A stretch of DNA of 60,000 nucleotides from Bolinopsis microptera (taxonomy: Eukaryota; Ctenophora; Tentaculata; Lobata; Bolinopsidae): positions 18,341,419-18,401,418 of the forward strand of contig NC_087076.1 in the NCBI RefSeq assembly GCF_026151205.1, in the 5' to 3' direction. Positions within the stretch are counted from its first letter, which is position 1, and every line of letters starts with the position of its first letter. Shown piece after piece: positions 14,794 to 27,074 of the stretch. The notes under the pieces are model-generated. The model made no database searches. It was not told where the DNA came from and saw only the letters and a program-made list of their open reading frames with translations. The position numbers were made by a program, and so were the translations under genes.

Positions 14794-15395
14794 ATGGTCA
14801 CTGAACTGCCTATGAGGTCATTTGGGTTGGACAGATTTGGTGTATGCCCCCTTAAAGTTGGTTGTGATTACATAGCAGATTTGGACTTCGCCGATGACTT
14901 AGCTACAATCACACCCAGCTTCAGCGATAACAGCCGCCTCTGTCAAAGTATCTTTGATATTGCAGCCCGGTATGGTTTACTCATCAACATCGAGAAGACA
15001 AAATACATGTCCTACAACCTACCACGGCCTGTAAACTCGGATGATAGGGTCTTCATTAACAGCGACCCTCTCGAAGAAGTCCACGACTTTAAATATTTAA
15101 GATCCTACATCGCTTCAACCAGCAAAAACATCAATGTCAGGAAAGGCCTTGCATGGAAAGGACTTCAAAGTCTAAATATGTTTTCTGGAAATCTGACATG
15201 TCTAGAAAGATCAAGGCTAAAATTTTCAGAACTGCAGTCGAGCCTGTTCTTTTATATATGACGCAGAAACATGGACTTTGACAAAAACTGACACTAAAGC
15301 ACTAGAAGATGTTTACACACGAATGCTACGAAGGGTCTTTGGTATCTCATGGATACCCCATACACCTACCTCCGTCCTCTACGGAAATATATAGT
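14794..15395 (+). pseudogene. LINE reverse transcriptase fragment, frameshifted
   Basis: The frame at 14794-15261 encodes a catalytic DFADD box (DLDFADDLATI), then INIEKTKYM and VHDFKYLRSYIAS, the order seen after the palm of non-LTR reverse transcriptases. A frameshift near 15250 moves the homology into another frame, where ETWTLTK and YTRMLRRVFGISW follow to about 15360. It is on the opposite strand and from a different family than the 10.6-12.7 kb fragment. Confidence 0.78.
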
Positions 15396-15883
15396 CAATA
15401 GTGGAACCCTATAGAGTTTCTACGATTGTCACGTATGACAATGCTTTGGTCACATGACACATGACAGGCTTAAAAACACAAAATTGGTTGTTTAGGGCTC
15501 GGGTTGGGGTTGTGTTAAGGATGGCTCTTTGGGGCCGGGTTAGGCATTAGGATTAATTGAGTACGATGTCAACTCTTTGTTGTAGGTTTATAACCTACCA
15601 GGACGCGCGCCGAGTATAGCCCGTTAAATTCTTCGCAGCTCAGCAAGGCCCAGTGGCAGTAGCACATATCGCCGATCTCATCTAAGCATTATATTGTATG
15701 CGCAGCGCGGCCCAGTGACGCATCACGCTACAATGCGCATCCAATAATGCTTCTTGCAACTACGAGAAGCATTATTATATTGGACGCGCGGAGCAGTAAC
15801 GTATCGCACTACAACCATGATTGTCGTTTCATTTTAGTCACTAGGTTCGTGGCGAAAGCCACGATACAGCCGGCCGTGACTTA

Positions 15884-15958
15884 CTAGACTGGGCCGCGCT
15901 CAGCCTGTCATTCCGCCAAATCTTTATTCTTTATGTTAATGAACATAATAGCCTGGGG
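15884..15958 (-). repeat. Interspersed repeat, copy 1
   Basis: The reverse complement reads GGACCCCAGGCTAT, then GGCGGAATGACAGGCTGAGC. The same string, with one extra insert of about 24 bp, is at 37133-37227 in an intron of the MACPF gene. Family unknown. Confidence 0.7.
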
Positions 15959-16558
15959 TCCTCAGGTAAGCCGTGACAACCGATGCAGTGTGACAACCGA
16001 CTGTAACACATAAATTATGTCGTAAATAGTTGACGGATGTTACTCGTCTAAATTTCTTCGAAGTAGCGCGTGCTGCTTTCTTCTCGATGGCAAGTGCTAT
16101 GAAGTAGCGCGCGCCGGGCCTGATCATTAACAATGGTCAAGTAAATAGCAGATTGAGACGAGAATGATTTTAACGGGTAAAACTAAACGCGTCTTATATA
16201 AATATTAGCTGGTCTAGGTTATACTGTATTAACAAGGATGGGATAATATGACTTTCGAAGACGATGGGGATCGGAGGGCGTTTGATTCAAAGTGACGCCG
16301 GTAAAATTAATTATCGTTACTCATGAAAAATATAAATATAATTCAAACACTGAATTTTGAAAGTACTAAATTTTGGTGATGAAAATTAAAATGAATATTA
16401 ATCAGCAAAATTATATCAAAACTTTAAAACTTATCAGACTCGTGTCTTATGCGACCACAAAAGTTACTAACATGCACAAACTAATGAAAGTGGCTAGGAG
16501 TAGGACACAATTTGGCGACACTCAACTCTGATGGTCAATATTATGAATGCAACAACAC

Positions 16559-16564
16559 TTTAAT
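16559..16564 (-). terminator. Poly(A) signal ATTAAA of the sushi/SRCR gene
   Basis: ATTAAA on the minus strand, about 130 bases past the stop codon at 16691. A common variant hexamer; assigned by position only. Confidence 0.4.
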
Positions 16565-16690
16565 TATAATAACCTTATTGCTAAAGTTTCTCTAAGACCA
16601 TTAGGTTGACTTCAGATGTAAGTAAGGCTCAATCCAAATTGTTTAGGTGGCTAGGTACAGCCGCGGATTATTCGATTAAACTCATTCTTA

Positions 16691-19600
16691 TTAATCGTCC
16701 ATTCCACAGTTATGATTCGCCTGTATTGCCGCAGGGTTCAGCCAGATGTCTCCAAGGTAAACGTTGCAGGCGAAGCAATCGTAATCATCCATGTTTCCGG
16801 TGAAAGTAGCCCTGAAACCCTTCTTTCTGCTGAATCGACGAGATTCGTAATGGGTTCCTTCCTCAAACGGCGTCCATACGTATTCGCCGCCTTCATTTTG
16901 TTTCAGTCCTCCCCATCCAACAGTCAGGCCCATCTTCTTCGTCTTCATCTTGATTCCCTCCTTCTCGATCTGAAATACGATGTTGCAAAAATGTTCATCC
17001 AGACTGAATAATGACAAGCACAAAGAGTTTGTAATTGTTTCAAAAATTTTCCTATTTGGTGTCGTCAATAAACAATACTCAAAATTCAATACATACCATG
17101 ACAGGACAGAACATTTTGTCTTTTCTCTTGGACTTCATATGGAAGTGAACTTCAACATCCCACCAGACATCAAAACAGGATACCGCTAACTGTTCGTCAG
17201 GCACACAAATAGGATATCCCAGCTCGCCATAGTCGTCAGTGTGACAACTAGGACTGAAAACCGAAAAAATTAATGATCAATTATGACATGAAAGCAGTGC
17301 GTAATAGAAAAAGAATGGTGTCTTAGGCCGGTAGGGCTTCATTGACTCCGACAATTTTACTTGTGGCACTGATAGCATCGATTCAGTTTAACGTTGGACG
17401 ACCAATTGTAGTTGGCACCTAATGTAAATCTAAACTGAAAAAGCTAACTGACCTTGATGGAAGGACGTCGTCATAATAGCACCAAAAGTTAGTGATTCCA
17501 AAGGTAAGATCTGGGATAGGTCGCATTCTCCTGGGTGGATCAATCATCTTGCCATAGTTAAATCCAAGTGTTCTGCACACAGCTCCAGCACCAGGACTGT
17601 TGAAGTGGTCATCACACCCAGTATGCCAATCTCCCTCAGTTCCATCAGCGCTAACATAGCGAAACTTTACACGGCCAGAATTTGGCATCTTTCTGAAGCC
17701 TCCAACAAGCTCAAACTGTAAGTCTGACCATTCCGCGGGCTCCACACAAAATGGCAGCTCATAAGAGAAGTCCATTTCTCTGCAGAATCCGTGGTCCTTC
17801 ATATTAGTCTCGACCATCATGAACCCTTCGTCGCATTCGTACTTTCCGTGGGTCACTTTTCCATCGTCGTCACTAAATTCTTCGATGAGTTTTCCATTGT
17901 AAATGATTTCGGGCATTTTACAAGGTCCTTGTCCATCGTTATCATCCGTATTATCCGTATTCTCGTCACTACGTTGCTCGACACATCTTGGCACATTAGG
18001 TTCCTCACCTTCCACACAGTGAGACCAGCCATGACCAGCCTCTTCGATAGATTGCAGTGCTGGGTTGTCTTCGATCTCAAATCCTGGGTTGCACCTGTAC
18101 TCTGCATTCCATGCTCTGAGCTCGCTCATATCTGCAGACATATCCTCCCATTCTCTGACTTTGTAACCGTGATCTATCATTGGAGGACAATGGTCATTTT
18201 CATGCTTACCACATACAATGGTTTCTCCGCACGTTTTTGCAGTAAAGTAGTCCTTATCACCATTGTAGCTTGGATTGTGAACATCACACCTGTAAAAGGA
18301 CATGTTCTCACCCACCAGATGGTTGACAAGTTTGCCGTGCTCGATAGTGGACTCGTCTCCCTCACACTCTACCGGCTCACATGTCGGCATCTGAGACCAG
18401 TTTCCCTCAAGGTCACAGTACGCTACATGATCACCTACCAATTTGAAACCTGGGTTACAGGCCAACTCGATAAATCGACAAGACCCGTCCTTGGGGGCAT
18501 GAGCTGCGTTTATAAAGAGTTCCGCTTCCGTTATCGATGAAGGCATGGTGCATTTATCTTCCTCACAATCATAATTTTGAAGACTATACTTATCCATATC
18601 ACATGTGAAACCATTCTTATCTTCCTCCATACAGTTCGCCAAATCGACATTCGCATCTTCTATTATCAATCTTAAACCCGTATCGCATTCGGCATGGTAG
18701 ATCTTGCTTCCGTGTACTTTAGGATCAGCGGAGATCAAAGTAATAAAGTAACCCTCCCTCATATTCCAGAACTGTGTATTACAGTGTTCTTCCTCACTGT
18801 ACATGCATTCGTACACCTGGTCCTCTCCTTCGTCCGTGTAATGGTACGATACTTCACAGTTGTTGCACTCGTCAGCATGACATGTCAACTCATAATTATC
18901 CCCCTCTTCCATCAAGCATTGGTTGTATGGTATAGCACAAGCACTGCTACAATCCATCTTGACTTTATTATTGTCACAGAACACATCTGACATCTTGTTT
19001 AACAGCTCCGATCTAGCATTGCTCACTTTTAGATTCTCCGGTACCTCGATGATCAGGTCTCTGAGATAGTCTGCCATTTCTAATCCTGTTACATGAGAAG
19101 TTTCGTAGACACCGAACTGTTTCATCATACCTCTCACGGCCGTTGTGACAGTCGAGAAGTCTACATGAGTCATGCTTTCTATATGTTCAAAAAGAGGAAT
19201 CAATACACTTCCCCAATCAATGTCATTGGTAAGACCTTTCTGGAGAGAGAAGGGCATTGTCAAAATGCGAGCTTCTTCGTTTACATCATGGCATTGTTGT
19301 ATGTCACCTTGTTGAAGAATTTCCTCCGTTTTCATGATGTGTTTCACAGCTGTGCAGGCAGCGTCCAACCAATAAAAGTTTTCTGCTGGTGGCCACGAAT
19401 AATCACGATCTTTGCAGTTTGCTTCATAAAGGTCCCCGAGGCGGTCCATGGCCAGGCAGGATAACTTAGTCAAGTCAAAGTCCGTGAAATCGTCGAAGGA
19501 AAGTTCTCTCAGGTCGTATTTCCCCGCGCAAAATAGACTAAATTCTTTTTTCTGTTGGACAGCGTGGCACACATCTAACTTTGCTTCAATTTCGACCTGG

Positions 19601-22600
19601 TGATGGTGTCGGTTGTCCCGAGGGATATGGTAAGGCCTTCTATCGATGCGGTAATTTCTCTGGTAATTTCTCATGTAATCGAATAAGACATCATGATCTA
19701 GATTATAGATAAAGCAGTTTTCTTTATACTCAGATCCATAAGTGTATGTCCCTGACAAAAAATTGTTAAATTTCCTGTCATCTTTTTGGAACATACCGTC
19801 ACAAGAATGACAATTTTTTTCATCTTCTTCTACATCAAGATAGGAGCCAAATGGGCATGGTTCGCATCTTCCAGTTCTCCAAGAGAGATGTTTTTTGTCA
19901 GTATCACATCCATCACAATCACGACCATCTGTGATCTCTTTTGATTGTGGCCCCCCCATACAATCATCAGCATTGAAACTAGCAATCCTTTCAAATTCAT
20001 TGTCCTTATCGTCTGTTAACTTAGCATCATCGAAAGCTTTGTAGTCGAGATCTTCGTATGTCTTTGCAACATAAATTACTACCCACGCTCCTGAAACAGT
20101 ATTGATTGTTTACATGACCAACAAATTATTTTACAATAGACTTTTTTGACATAATATGATCATTGTCGTGTCGAAACAGCTTTTCGCAAAAATCTATGTC
20201 TTAGGAGACTGGCATTAAATTTGTATCAGAGTATTTGAATAGCTGAAATTTGTATAATAATATACAAAATATATATGAATTTATTTATTGTATAAATACC
20301 TCCGTCGACGACATCGCACCTCATAAGAGACATGTGGCAAGAATCACCCCTAAGAAAATGGGCATTAATATCTAGAATGTACATCTTAATGTTATCAGTA
20401 TTAATGCAAAATAATTAGAATGGCGTGATTTGGCAAAATTCAACCGCAATAATCGGTTTGCATCTAAGATGACTTATGAGGGATCGACAATAACAATTGA
20501 ATACAAAATTATGCGCAATATCAAGGGCTGAAGACATCGCATAAATTGTCTCCTGGAATTTAGATTTGTAAATGAAGACTTACTGTGGCTCTCCACAGCC
20601 TGTAACTTCCCAGTTATGGCTGATATGACGAGCAAGGCGAGCTTTCCCTCCCAGGGTCATACATGCTTCACTTGCAGGTGCGTAGTATGAAAGATAAGAC
20701 TGCGAATATTTACCTGCATCTGTTGGAAGTGAACTTCAGATCTTGGTAATAAGTTAACGTGGCCATTCCATTTTAAACTTGTTGTTTGTGTTGTTTGTTT
20801 TGTTGTATGTTTAAAACATTCGGATAGTGTTGAACACTAAATCATCAATTAAATGGGCAATTTTAAGTTGTTCGCTGTAACACGCTAATATTTATAAAAG
20901 GAAGAAAATGTTGCCTCCCTAATAAACCGGCAAAATCTCGGGAATTAGGAACAGACAATTTATATTTAGTGAAGTGATAACAAGTAGAAAAAACAGTACC
21001 AACCTGGATCATCAATACAAAGGAAGATGGACAATGTCCTAAGATAAGCATCATCTACACCAATTCTTTCATCCGCAGCCGTACAGTGAATCTGATTATG
21101 ATTGCAACTTCTGTGAAACATGGAATCGATTGATTCAACTCGAAGATCTTTCAGCTGACTGTGGATCTTAGACGGGTCCATATTTAATCCGATGAGATAC
21201 AGTGAGTCAGCAAGGTTCAGCATACTGAAATTAATAAGTTTTGATAATTCAAATTTATCCACGAAAAAAAAGTTAATCATAAACTGTTCTTGAATCTTGA
21301 CTCTCTTTTAGTATTAATAACTTTTCGTTCAGTACATATAACATTAGTTGTTTTACGCTCAGACTTGCGAAAGTAGCTTCAATACTTTTAACACTACCAT
21401 AATATAACAAATGATTACCGCTACACATAACAAATAATTCTCGAATCTTATCAGAAAATATAATGAAGTTTAGTAGTTACTATCCATCCATATCCTATAA
21501 TAGTCCTCACAAATGAATTATTCATACCTGAAGATTCTGTTGACGTAGGAGTGTCCGGTACCAATCCAGTCGTTAACGAGTTGGATCATTGTTTTCAAGT
21601 CTTGGACGTACATGTGAGCTTCGAACGCGGCACGCTCAGCCATGACCAGAGTTACAGTGCCCATACTACACTTCCGCTCAGCATCATACCTGAAGGTGAA
21701 GGTTTAAATAGTGGACTAACAAATAATCAGAGTTCATGTATCAGCTACTCAGTGGGGATAGGTATTCAAGCAAGCAATTTCAAATTTGATAATATTTGAC
21801 GCGACTGATCATAAGAAGTGTCGCGACTTTTTCTAAATTGAACGCGCAATTGTTTCAGACTTGGGTGTGAGTAGCCTCTTACCGTTTGGCAGGACGATAC
21901 AAAATTGCAAATTTGTACATGTGATATAAAATTATAAGATGATGATTGATGAATACATACATAACGTGAGCAGACATATCGTGGGCGTCGTATCCAGAGA
22001 GCTGTTCAAGCATATCGTTCAGGAAGGTCCAGTCTCCCATTACTTCTATTTTCGCTTCAACTATGGCTGTCTGAGTACCCTCCAAGCTCCTTGGCCATTT
22101 GTTACAGTCCTGAATACTCTTAGACCCCGCCGCGGAAAGGGGGCTCCACTCAGGACAACTGATGCACTGGTGACTTTGAGAGCTTGGTTGGTAGCTTCCA
22201 AGAGGACAACTAACACATCTGACGGTGGGACCCCATGAAGCGGAGTAATGTCCCGGATGGCAGGGCTCACAATGTCCATCCATATAGTTTCCCTCCCATC
22301 CGTAACCATCGGGACACTCCATTCTCATCATGTGGGGATAACTCCAAAAGTGATCGTCCCAAAACCAATCGTCTCTTCCTTCAGCAGGGAACTCTGAAAT
22401 AAATTTGGTCGTTTGAGTATTTGAAAAGTTCGACTATAAATAGCAAACATTTGTTTATCTTCCCGGTCTGTCTACAATAAACTCATATTATACATGCTCC
22501 ATCATTACCGCACTCTTTGTTTCGTTTTAATGAATGTTTTTTACATTGTGCTCATACGCGAATTGTGATTAATGTGGCTCACAGAATGCTCACCAATTGT

Positions 22601-22699
22601 GTCATGATGGTCCTGTACACGATCCACCAGGTCGTCCCATTCAATTGCTGTTGTACATTGAACCAACAGGTACAGACACAACGCCGCGTGTCGTAACAT
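16691..22699 (-). CDS. Secreted sushi/SRCR protein with GCC2/GCC3-like modules, 1391 aa, nine exons
   Basis: Exons (minus strand) 22699-22594, 22393-21961, 21689-21528, 21224-21004, 20713-20584, 20349-20300, 20090-17453, 17253-17097 and 16969-16691 join with GT-AG borders and matching phases to 1392 codons. Residues 1-18 are a signal peptide (MLRHAALCLYLLVQCTTA). Residues about 77-132 and 425-468 are GCC2/GCC3 (ephrin-receptor-like) cysteine modules (CEPCHPGHYS; CEPCPFGSY). Each is followed by a helical segment opening with EAKIEV or EAKLDV, suggesting duplication. Residues about 881-938, 943-994, 1002-1070 and 1091-1149 are sushi-like (YCDLEGNWSQMPTC is diagnostic). About 1161-1270 is an SRCR domain (LVGGFRKMPNSGRVKF, GCDDHF, AVCRTLGF). 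The last 120 residues I do not recognise. There is no membrane anchor. These modules bind proteins or glycans, so an extracellular recognition or scavenging role is likely but unproven. It lies next to, and on the same strand as, the MACPF gene. Confidence 0.88.
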
Positions 22700-22866
22700 T
22701 GGAGGTACTTTTTCTAACTTCCTTCAACCTAAATTATACGTCGTTAATCCGAAATATTTCAACAAAACCAAACACAAGTTAAGAAAGTTTGTCGACGCGA
22801 CGGTCATAAAACATTTCTTTGTTGCAAATTAGGTATGTGATTATTATATATTCTATTTATTATATA

Positions 22867-22932
22867 TTCTATTTATTTGGGTTTGTCAACATTCGTATAT
22901 ATACGAATGTTGACAAACCCAAATAAATAGAA
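22867..22932. repeat. 66-bp perfect palindrome upstream of the sushi/SRCR gene
   Basis: 33-bp arms with no spacer, centred on CGTATATATACG; the arms begin TTCTATTTATTTGGG. It lies 168 bp upstream of the start codon at 22699. It could extrude as a cruciform, or be a hairpin MITE; no target duplication was found. Confidence 0.85.
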
Positions 22933-23740
22933 AAAATGTGTGAAACAAACAAGCGAAATCTGCTTACAACGCTCACTATAAACACGTCACAAATCAGAAG
23001 AGGTTAATTTACAACAAAGAGGAGCAACGAAGGGAGCTGGGAGATGAAAGGAAGTGAAATACAGCAGACTATCTAATTGGTATGGAGGGTATCTAAATCC
23101 ATTATCACCCCACAGTAAGGAATGCAAGTAAAAAGGTCACACAAACAATTCCTGGAGGATCTTTTATGGAAAGGAGATCTTAATCATGTTACGATATTTT
23201 GTAATAGATTGAGCCTATCAGGAATTCCAGCGGGGATCCTTTCCTGGGGTAGATCATATCCCATGCTTGGATCTATACGTTACTTTTTGTAATGTCATAT
23301 TTATCGTAATCATATTATCATGTCAACTGATAAATTCCATAATACATGACTCTTGAACAACATTTAAGGAATTAAATTTTTTTTCTTAGCAGCTTGTCTG
23401 TTCAAGTTCAACAAATCAATGCATAACAAATAATTTGAATTTTGAGCTCTGATGAAGCTGTGGTAGCAGAAAATTAGTTAACTATCATTCCTTCCAACTA
23501 AGTCTTCGCATAAATTTGTTCAACAGACAAACTTCGTTACATCAATCCAGTCTTTTTACCAGGCAGAAATAGTCAAATGGTCAATCCACAAGTGCTGTCA
23601 CCAAATTGCTCTGAGGATCTTGAAAACATTCAACAGAGAACTGTGGAGTGTGGGACTGTGGGGCATAGATACTTTACAATCGAATCGTTAGCGGGTGACA
23701 CGTCCGCTAATGTTCTACTGACTCATTCCTTAAATTCCAT
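22933..23740. other. No gene seen
   Basis: Non-coding spacer with no recognisable domain; the short open frame at 23577-23789 runs into the adjacent direct repeat. Confidence 0.5.
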
Positions 23741-24058
23741 CAAAGCGAGTTTGATTCGTTTATCAGCGAGCAAACAAGATCTCGAATAGAAATTTCCTAT
23801 CCGTATGTGATTTCCTATCCGTATGTGATGACCTATCCGTATCGAATCAAAATTCCAGGATAAGGTAAAACCTCGAAGAGACGATCATTCATGAAAAAAA
23901 TCCCCAATCCTGACGTGCAATCTTATTTTAAAAATACCTGCAGAATGTTAATAAGTTTATATGGGTAGAAAATGGAGCTTGTTTCATCCCAAAAAAAGCG
24001 TGTAGTGGCTCCCGATTATACAAAGTACACTTTCCACGTACCTACGGTAGGCACATTT
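23741..24058 (+). repeat. Direct repeat, copy 1
   Basis: Begins CAAAGCGAGTTTGATTCG and ends GGTAGGCACATTT. It matches 25163-25502 in the same orientation, with a few small indels. The pair brackets the pogo-like insertion. Confidence 0.88.
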
Positions 24059-24162
24059 GAGTACCCGTATAATTTTATTTCGCAAATAAAATTTGGGCAA
24101 ATTTTCACTGTATTATTTGCCCATGGAACTTAAGGGTAAGATAAACAAACACGAACGAACTA

Positions 24163-24925
24163 CCTTAGTACACAATATTTATACTTCACAATATTTATAC
24201 GAATTTCGATTTTTCGTATAAAATTTATGTCGTATAAAATTTATGGGTTATAAATTTTGTGTCGTATAAATTTTCCATTCTCAAGCCGTATGTTGATCAA
24301 GTTATCAAGAAACTAGGACTCCCAGAAAATCAAAAGGCACTCTTAATATGGGATGATTTCCGTGGTCATACTGCATCTAAATTACAGAACCTATTGCCAT
24401 CATTGAATATAGTTGCTAGTGATGTACCTAAGAACCTCACCCATTTGCTTTCTCCTCTTGATCTGACGGTAAACCGTACATTGAAACGAATCGAGCAAGA
24501 TAAGAGTGCAGAATATATCAGTGCTGAGATTACTAGATGTCTTCAGATTTCTCCGCGAATAGATGACATTAAAGTTAACACAGGAAAGCCTATTCTACGA
24601 AGTTTGCACGCAAAGACTATCACGAAAGCGTTTGCTTACTTTCAGGGACCAGAAGGCAAACAAAACATTCTGCAAGGGTGGAAAGCTGCAGGAATTTGGA
24701 AAGCAGTAAAATCATTAAGAGACGCGCAGAACATAATGGACACTAATGGCTTAGTGGATCCGTTTTCTCGTCTTACACTGATTGATTAATTTCTATATTT
24801 CTATTTTCTAGTCACTAAACGGATTTTTTTCTGTTCTTTGGGAGATTGATGCAATCGTATAAAATTAATGCCGTATAAAAAATATCCGTACAAAACTCGA
24901 GACGTACAAATATTCTGTACTAAGG
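24163..24925 (+). mobile_element. Tc1/mariner-pogo-type transposon, 763 bp, TA target
   Basis: The ends are inverted repeats: left CCTTAGTACACAATATTT, right (inverted) CCTTAGTACAGAATATTT. TA lies outside each end (24161-24162 and 24926-24927). A paralogous stretch at 27601-27770 reads straight through the junction (CACGAACGAACT then the CAGTAAATTAG segment) without the element, giving an empty-site comparison. Subterminal CGTATAAAATT words recur near both ends. The interior carries only the second half of a DDE transposase. Confidence 0.88.
24259..24789 (+). pseudogene. 5'-truncated pogo/Tigger-like DDE transposase
   Basis: About 176 codons are open to a TAA, but no ATG opens the frame. LLIWDDFRGHTA matches the second catalytic acidic block of DDE_1 transposases, and LTHLLSPLDLTVNRTLKR the third. 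GWKAAGIWKAV near the end fits the C-terminal segment of the family. The DNA-binding domain and first catalytic aspartate are absent because the element is internally deleted, so it cannot encode a working enzyme. Mobilisation, if any, would be in trans. Relatives include jerky, Tigger and CENP-B. Confidence 0.8.
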
Positions 24926-24927
24926 TA

Positions 24928-24999
24928 GTCCTGGGACAGTAAATTAGATTTAGAGATCTGTACGCAAATAAATTAAATCATCCCCAATTAGATGCGCTG

Positions 25000-25038
<39 letters not shown>

Positions 25039-25162
25039 GTGGATGTACCAGCATTTTTATCGGAATGTAGGAAGAAGAAAATAGTTAGAATTTCTGTAAT
25101 ATTCGCCCCCCCCCCCCCCCCCCCATATTAGTATTTCCTACTGACACTTATTCCTACAATAT
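24928..25162. repeat. Flank repeat with CT run and poly-C tract
   Basis: The segment after the pogo-like element (CAGTAAATTAGATTTAGAG onward) matches 27628-27770. It includes a CT run at about 25005-25034 and a pure C run of about 20 at 25105-25124. Confidence 0.7.
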
Positions 25163-25502
25163 CAAAGCGAGTTTGATTCGTTTATCACCGAGCAAACAAG
25201 ATCTCGAATACAAATTTCCTATCCGTATGTGATTACCTATCTGTATCGGATATAGATAGGAAATAAAAATTTCTGTATCTGTATCGAATTAAACTTCCAG
25301 GATAAGGTAAAACTTGAAAGAGACGATCATTCATGAAAAAAAAATCCCCATTCCTGACGTGCAATCTTATTTTAAAAATACCTGCAGAATGTTAATAGGT
25401 TTATATGGATAGAAAATGGAGCTTGTTTCATCCAAAAAAAGCGTGGCTCCCGATAATGCAAAGTACACTTTCCACGTACCTATTCCTAAGGTAGGCACAT
25501 TT
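25163..25502 (+). repeat. Direct repeat, copy 2
   Basis: Partner of 23741-24058. About 1.1 kb lies between the copies. Neither the TG...CA ends nor any LTR-retrotransposon coding is evident, so I do not call them LTRs. Confidence 0.85.
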
Positions 25503-25796
25503 AGAAGAATGTGATATGACTGTTCATACCACGTATACAATAGATGTTGGAAACTGATTGAAAAATCGTTTTGTCATTCAAGCGCTATAAAATTACTGCA
25601 CGGACAAAATGGAACTACGAAACCTCTGAGACTTGTTGTGCCTTATATAGAGACAGACAAATTTTTGTCAGTTGCTATAACAGCATTCTTGAGTCTTAAA
25701 TTCTTCATTGACGAGCTTTGCTTGAAGATGTGATCAAGCATTTCGGCGACCAAGCGCCGTGAAGCCTTTTTAGCAATAATTGTTGCATGATGTTAT

Positions 25797-25904
25797 ATTT
25801 TATTCACATGCACTTTTTATCAACTTTTGGTACCAAATTCATCAAAATTGGAGAAAATAAATTCTGTGCTAACTCTGAACTCATGGTGCTTATTACTTAG
25901 ACTA
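25797..25904. mobile_element. Solo end of the 49948-type MITE
   Basis: The segment from TTCACATGCACTTTTTATC, through TTTTGGTACCAAATTCATC, to TTATTACTTAGACTA matches the right end of the element at 49948-50620. The left half is absent or unrecognisable. Confidence 0.6.
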
Positions 25905-26288
25905 TACGTGGTTTCAAACATCTGTAGATTAATTCATGAAGGAGCTATATTTTGCACTAATTTTCTTTGATGACAATTATTTTACGACCTAAAACCAGAT
26001 ATCAAAAATTGGACACAATTCTCAAAATTTCAAACATCGTGCTGAAACATCCTGAGCGAAGTTTGTGGACAATGTTTCTAACAGAACTGGTTTGGAAATT
26101 TTCCTCACTTGTCTTCGAAGACAAAGTTGATCCCGGCGAGAGGTCCAGGTTTCAAGACTTTTGCGAACCTCAGAATCAGCTAATTGTACTCATAGATATT
26201 AGATACGAAATCTACAACGAAGTATAACGAAGTTTGACTGTGTTAATTAGAAGGGAATGATGGGAAATCAACATATTTAATTTCCCAG

Positions 26289-26875
26289 TTGGTAGATCAC
26301 CGACCGGCTATAAGCCGGTTTATAGCCGGCTATAAGCCGGTTTATAGCCGGCTATAAGCCGGCTTATAGCCGGCTACAATTTTTATAGCCGGCTATAAGC
26401 CGGCTTATAGCCGGTTAGTAGCCGCTTACATTTGTTGTTGAGCGACGGCTATTAGCCGGTTATAAGCCTGCTATTAGCCGTGGGAGTATTAAAAGTGGTT
26501 ATAAGCCGGTTATAAGATATTAACTCAACTACATCGTACTGAACGATAGTCAGGAGCCGGCTATAAGAAATTCAGTGAAAACGGCTATTAGCCAGTTATA
26601 ACCGGCTAATAGCCGGTTTCCCTGAATTTCTCATAGCCGGCTCCTGACTATCGCTCAGTACGATGTAGTTGAGTTAATATCTTATAACCACTTTTGATAC
26701 CTAAACGGCTAATAGCCGGCTTATAACCGGCTAATAGCCGTCGCTCAACAACAAATGTAAGCGGCTACTAACCGCCTATAAGCCGGCTTATAGCCGGCTA
26801 TAAAAATTGTAGCCGGCTATAAGCCGGCTTATAGCCGGCTTATAACCGGCTTATAGCCGGTCGGTGATCTACCAA
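26289..26875. mobile_element. 587-bp foldback element, AGCCGGCTATA-rich
   Basis: The whole unit is an inverted repeat centred near 26582. The ends are TTGGTAGATCACCGACCGG on the left and its complement on the right. TTTCCCAG (26281-26288) and TTTCCCAT (26876-26883) flank it, an 8-bp duplication with one mismatch. Arms carry arrays of TATAGCCGGCTATAAGCC and a unique core (ACTACATCGTACTGA and complement). An 8-bp duplication suggests hAT-type mobilisation; no coding is present. Confidence 0.82.
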
Positions 26876-27074
26876 TTTCCCATTTAATTAATAGTGACTC
26901 TTTCAACAGTCACGATCCCAGCATGCAATACTGACCATAACTAAAAACCGTTTATATTTTGAAAAATAATGTTCTAAATACAAATAAAAGGCACTTTCTA
27001 AAACAAAAGATAAACTCAAATAGTTGATGATAGTTTGAACAGCGTTTGCAAATATGCAAATATTATATCTTAAG

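Larger units (their letters stand above)
15396..16690. other. No gene; interspersed repeat copy
   Basis: No coding exon seen. 15884-15958 is an inverted copy of a repeat also found at 37133-37227. Between 15660 and 15800, the words AAGCATTATATTG and ACGCGCGGAGCAGTAACG suggest further eroded repeats. Confidence 0.45.

Noticed and set aside
17791-18540. Plus-strand open frame of 249 codons
   Set aside because: Antisense shadow of the large exon of the sushi/SRCR gene, whose sushi and SRCR motifs are clear on the minus strand.
23741-25502. LTR retrotransposon with direct-repeat LTRs
   Set aside because: No TG...CA ends, no gag or pol in between, and the interior is explained by a pogo-like DNA element.
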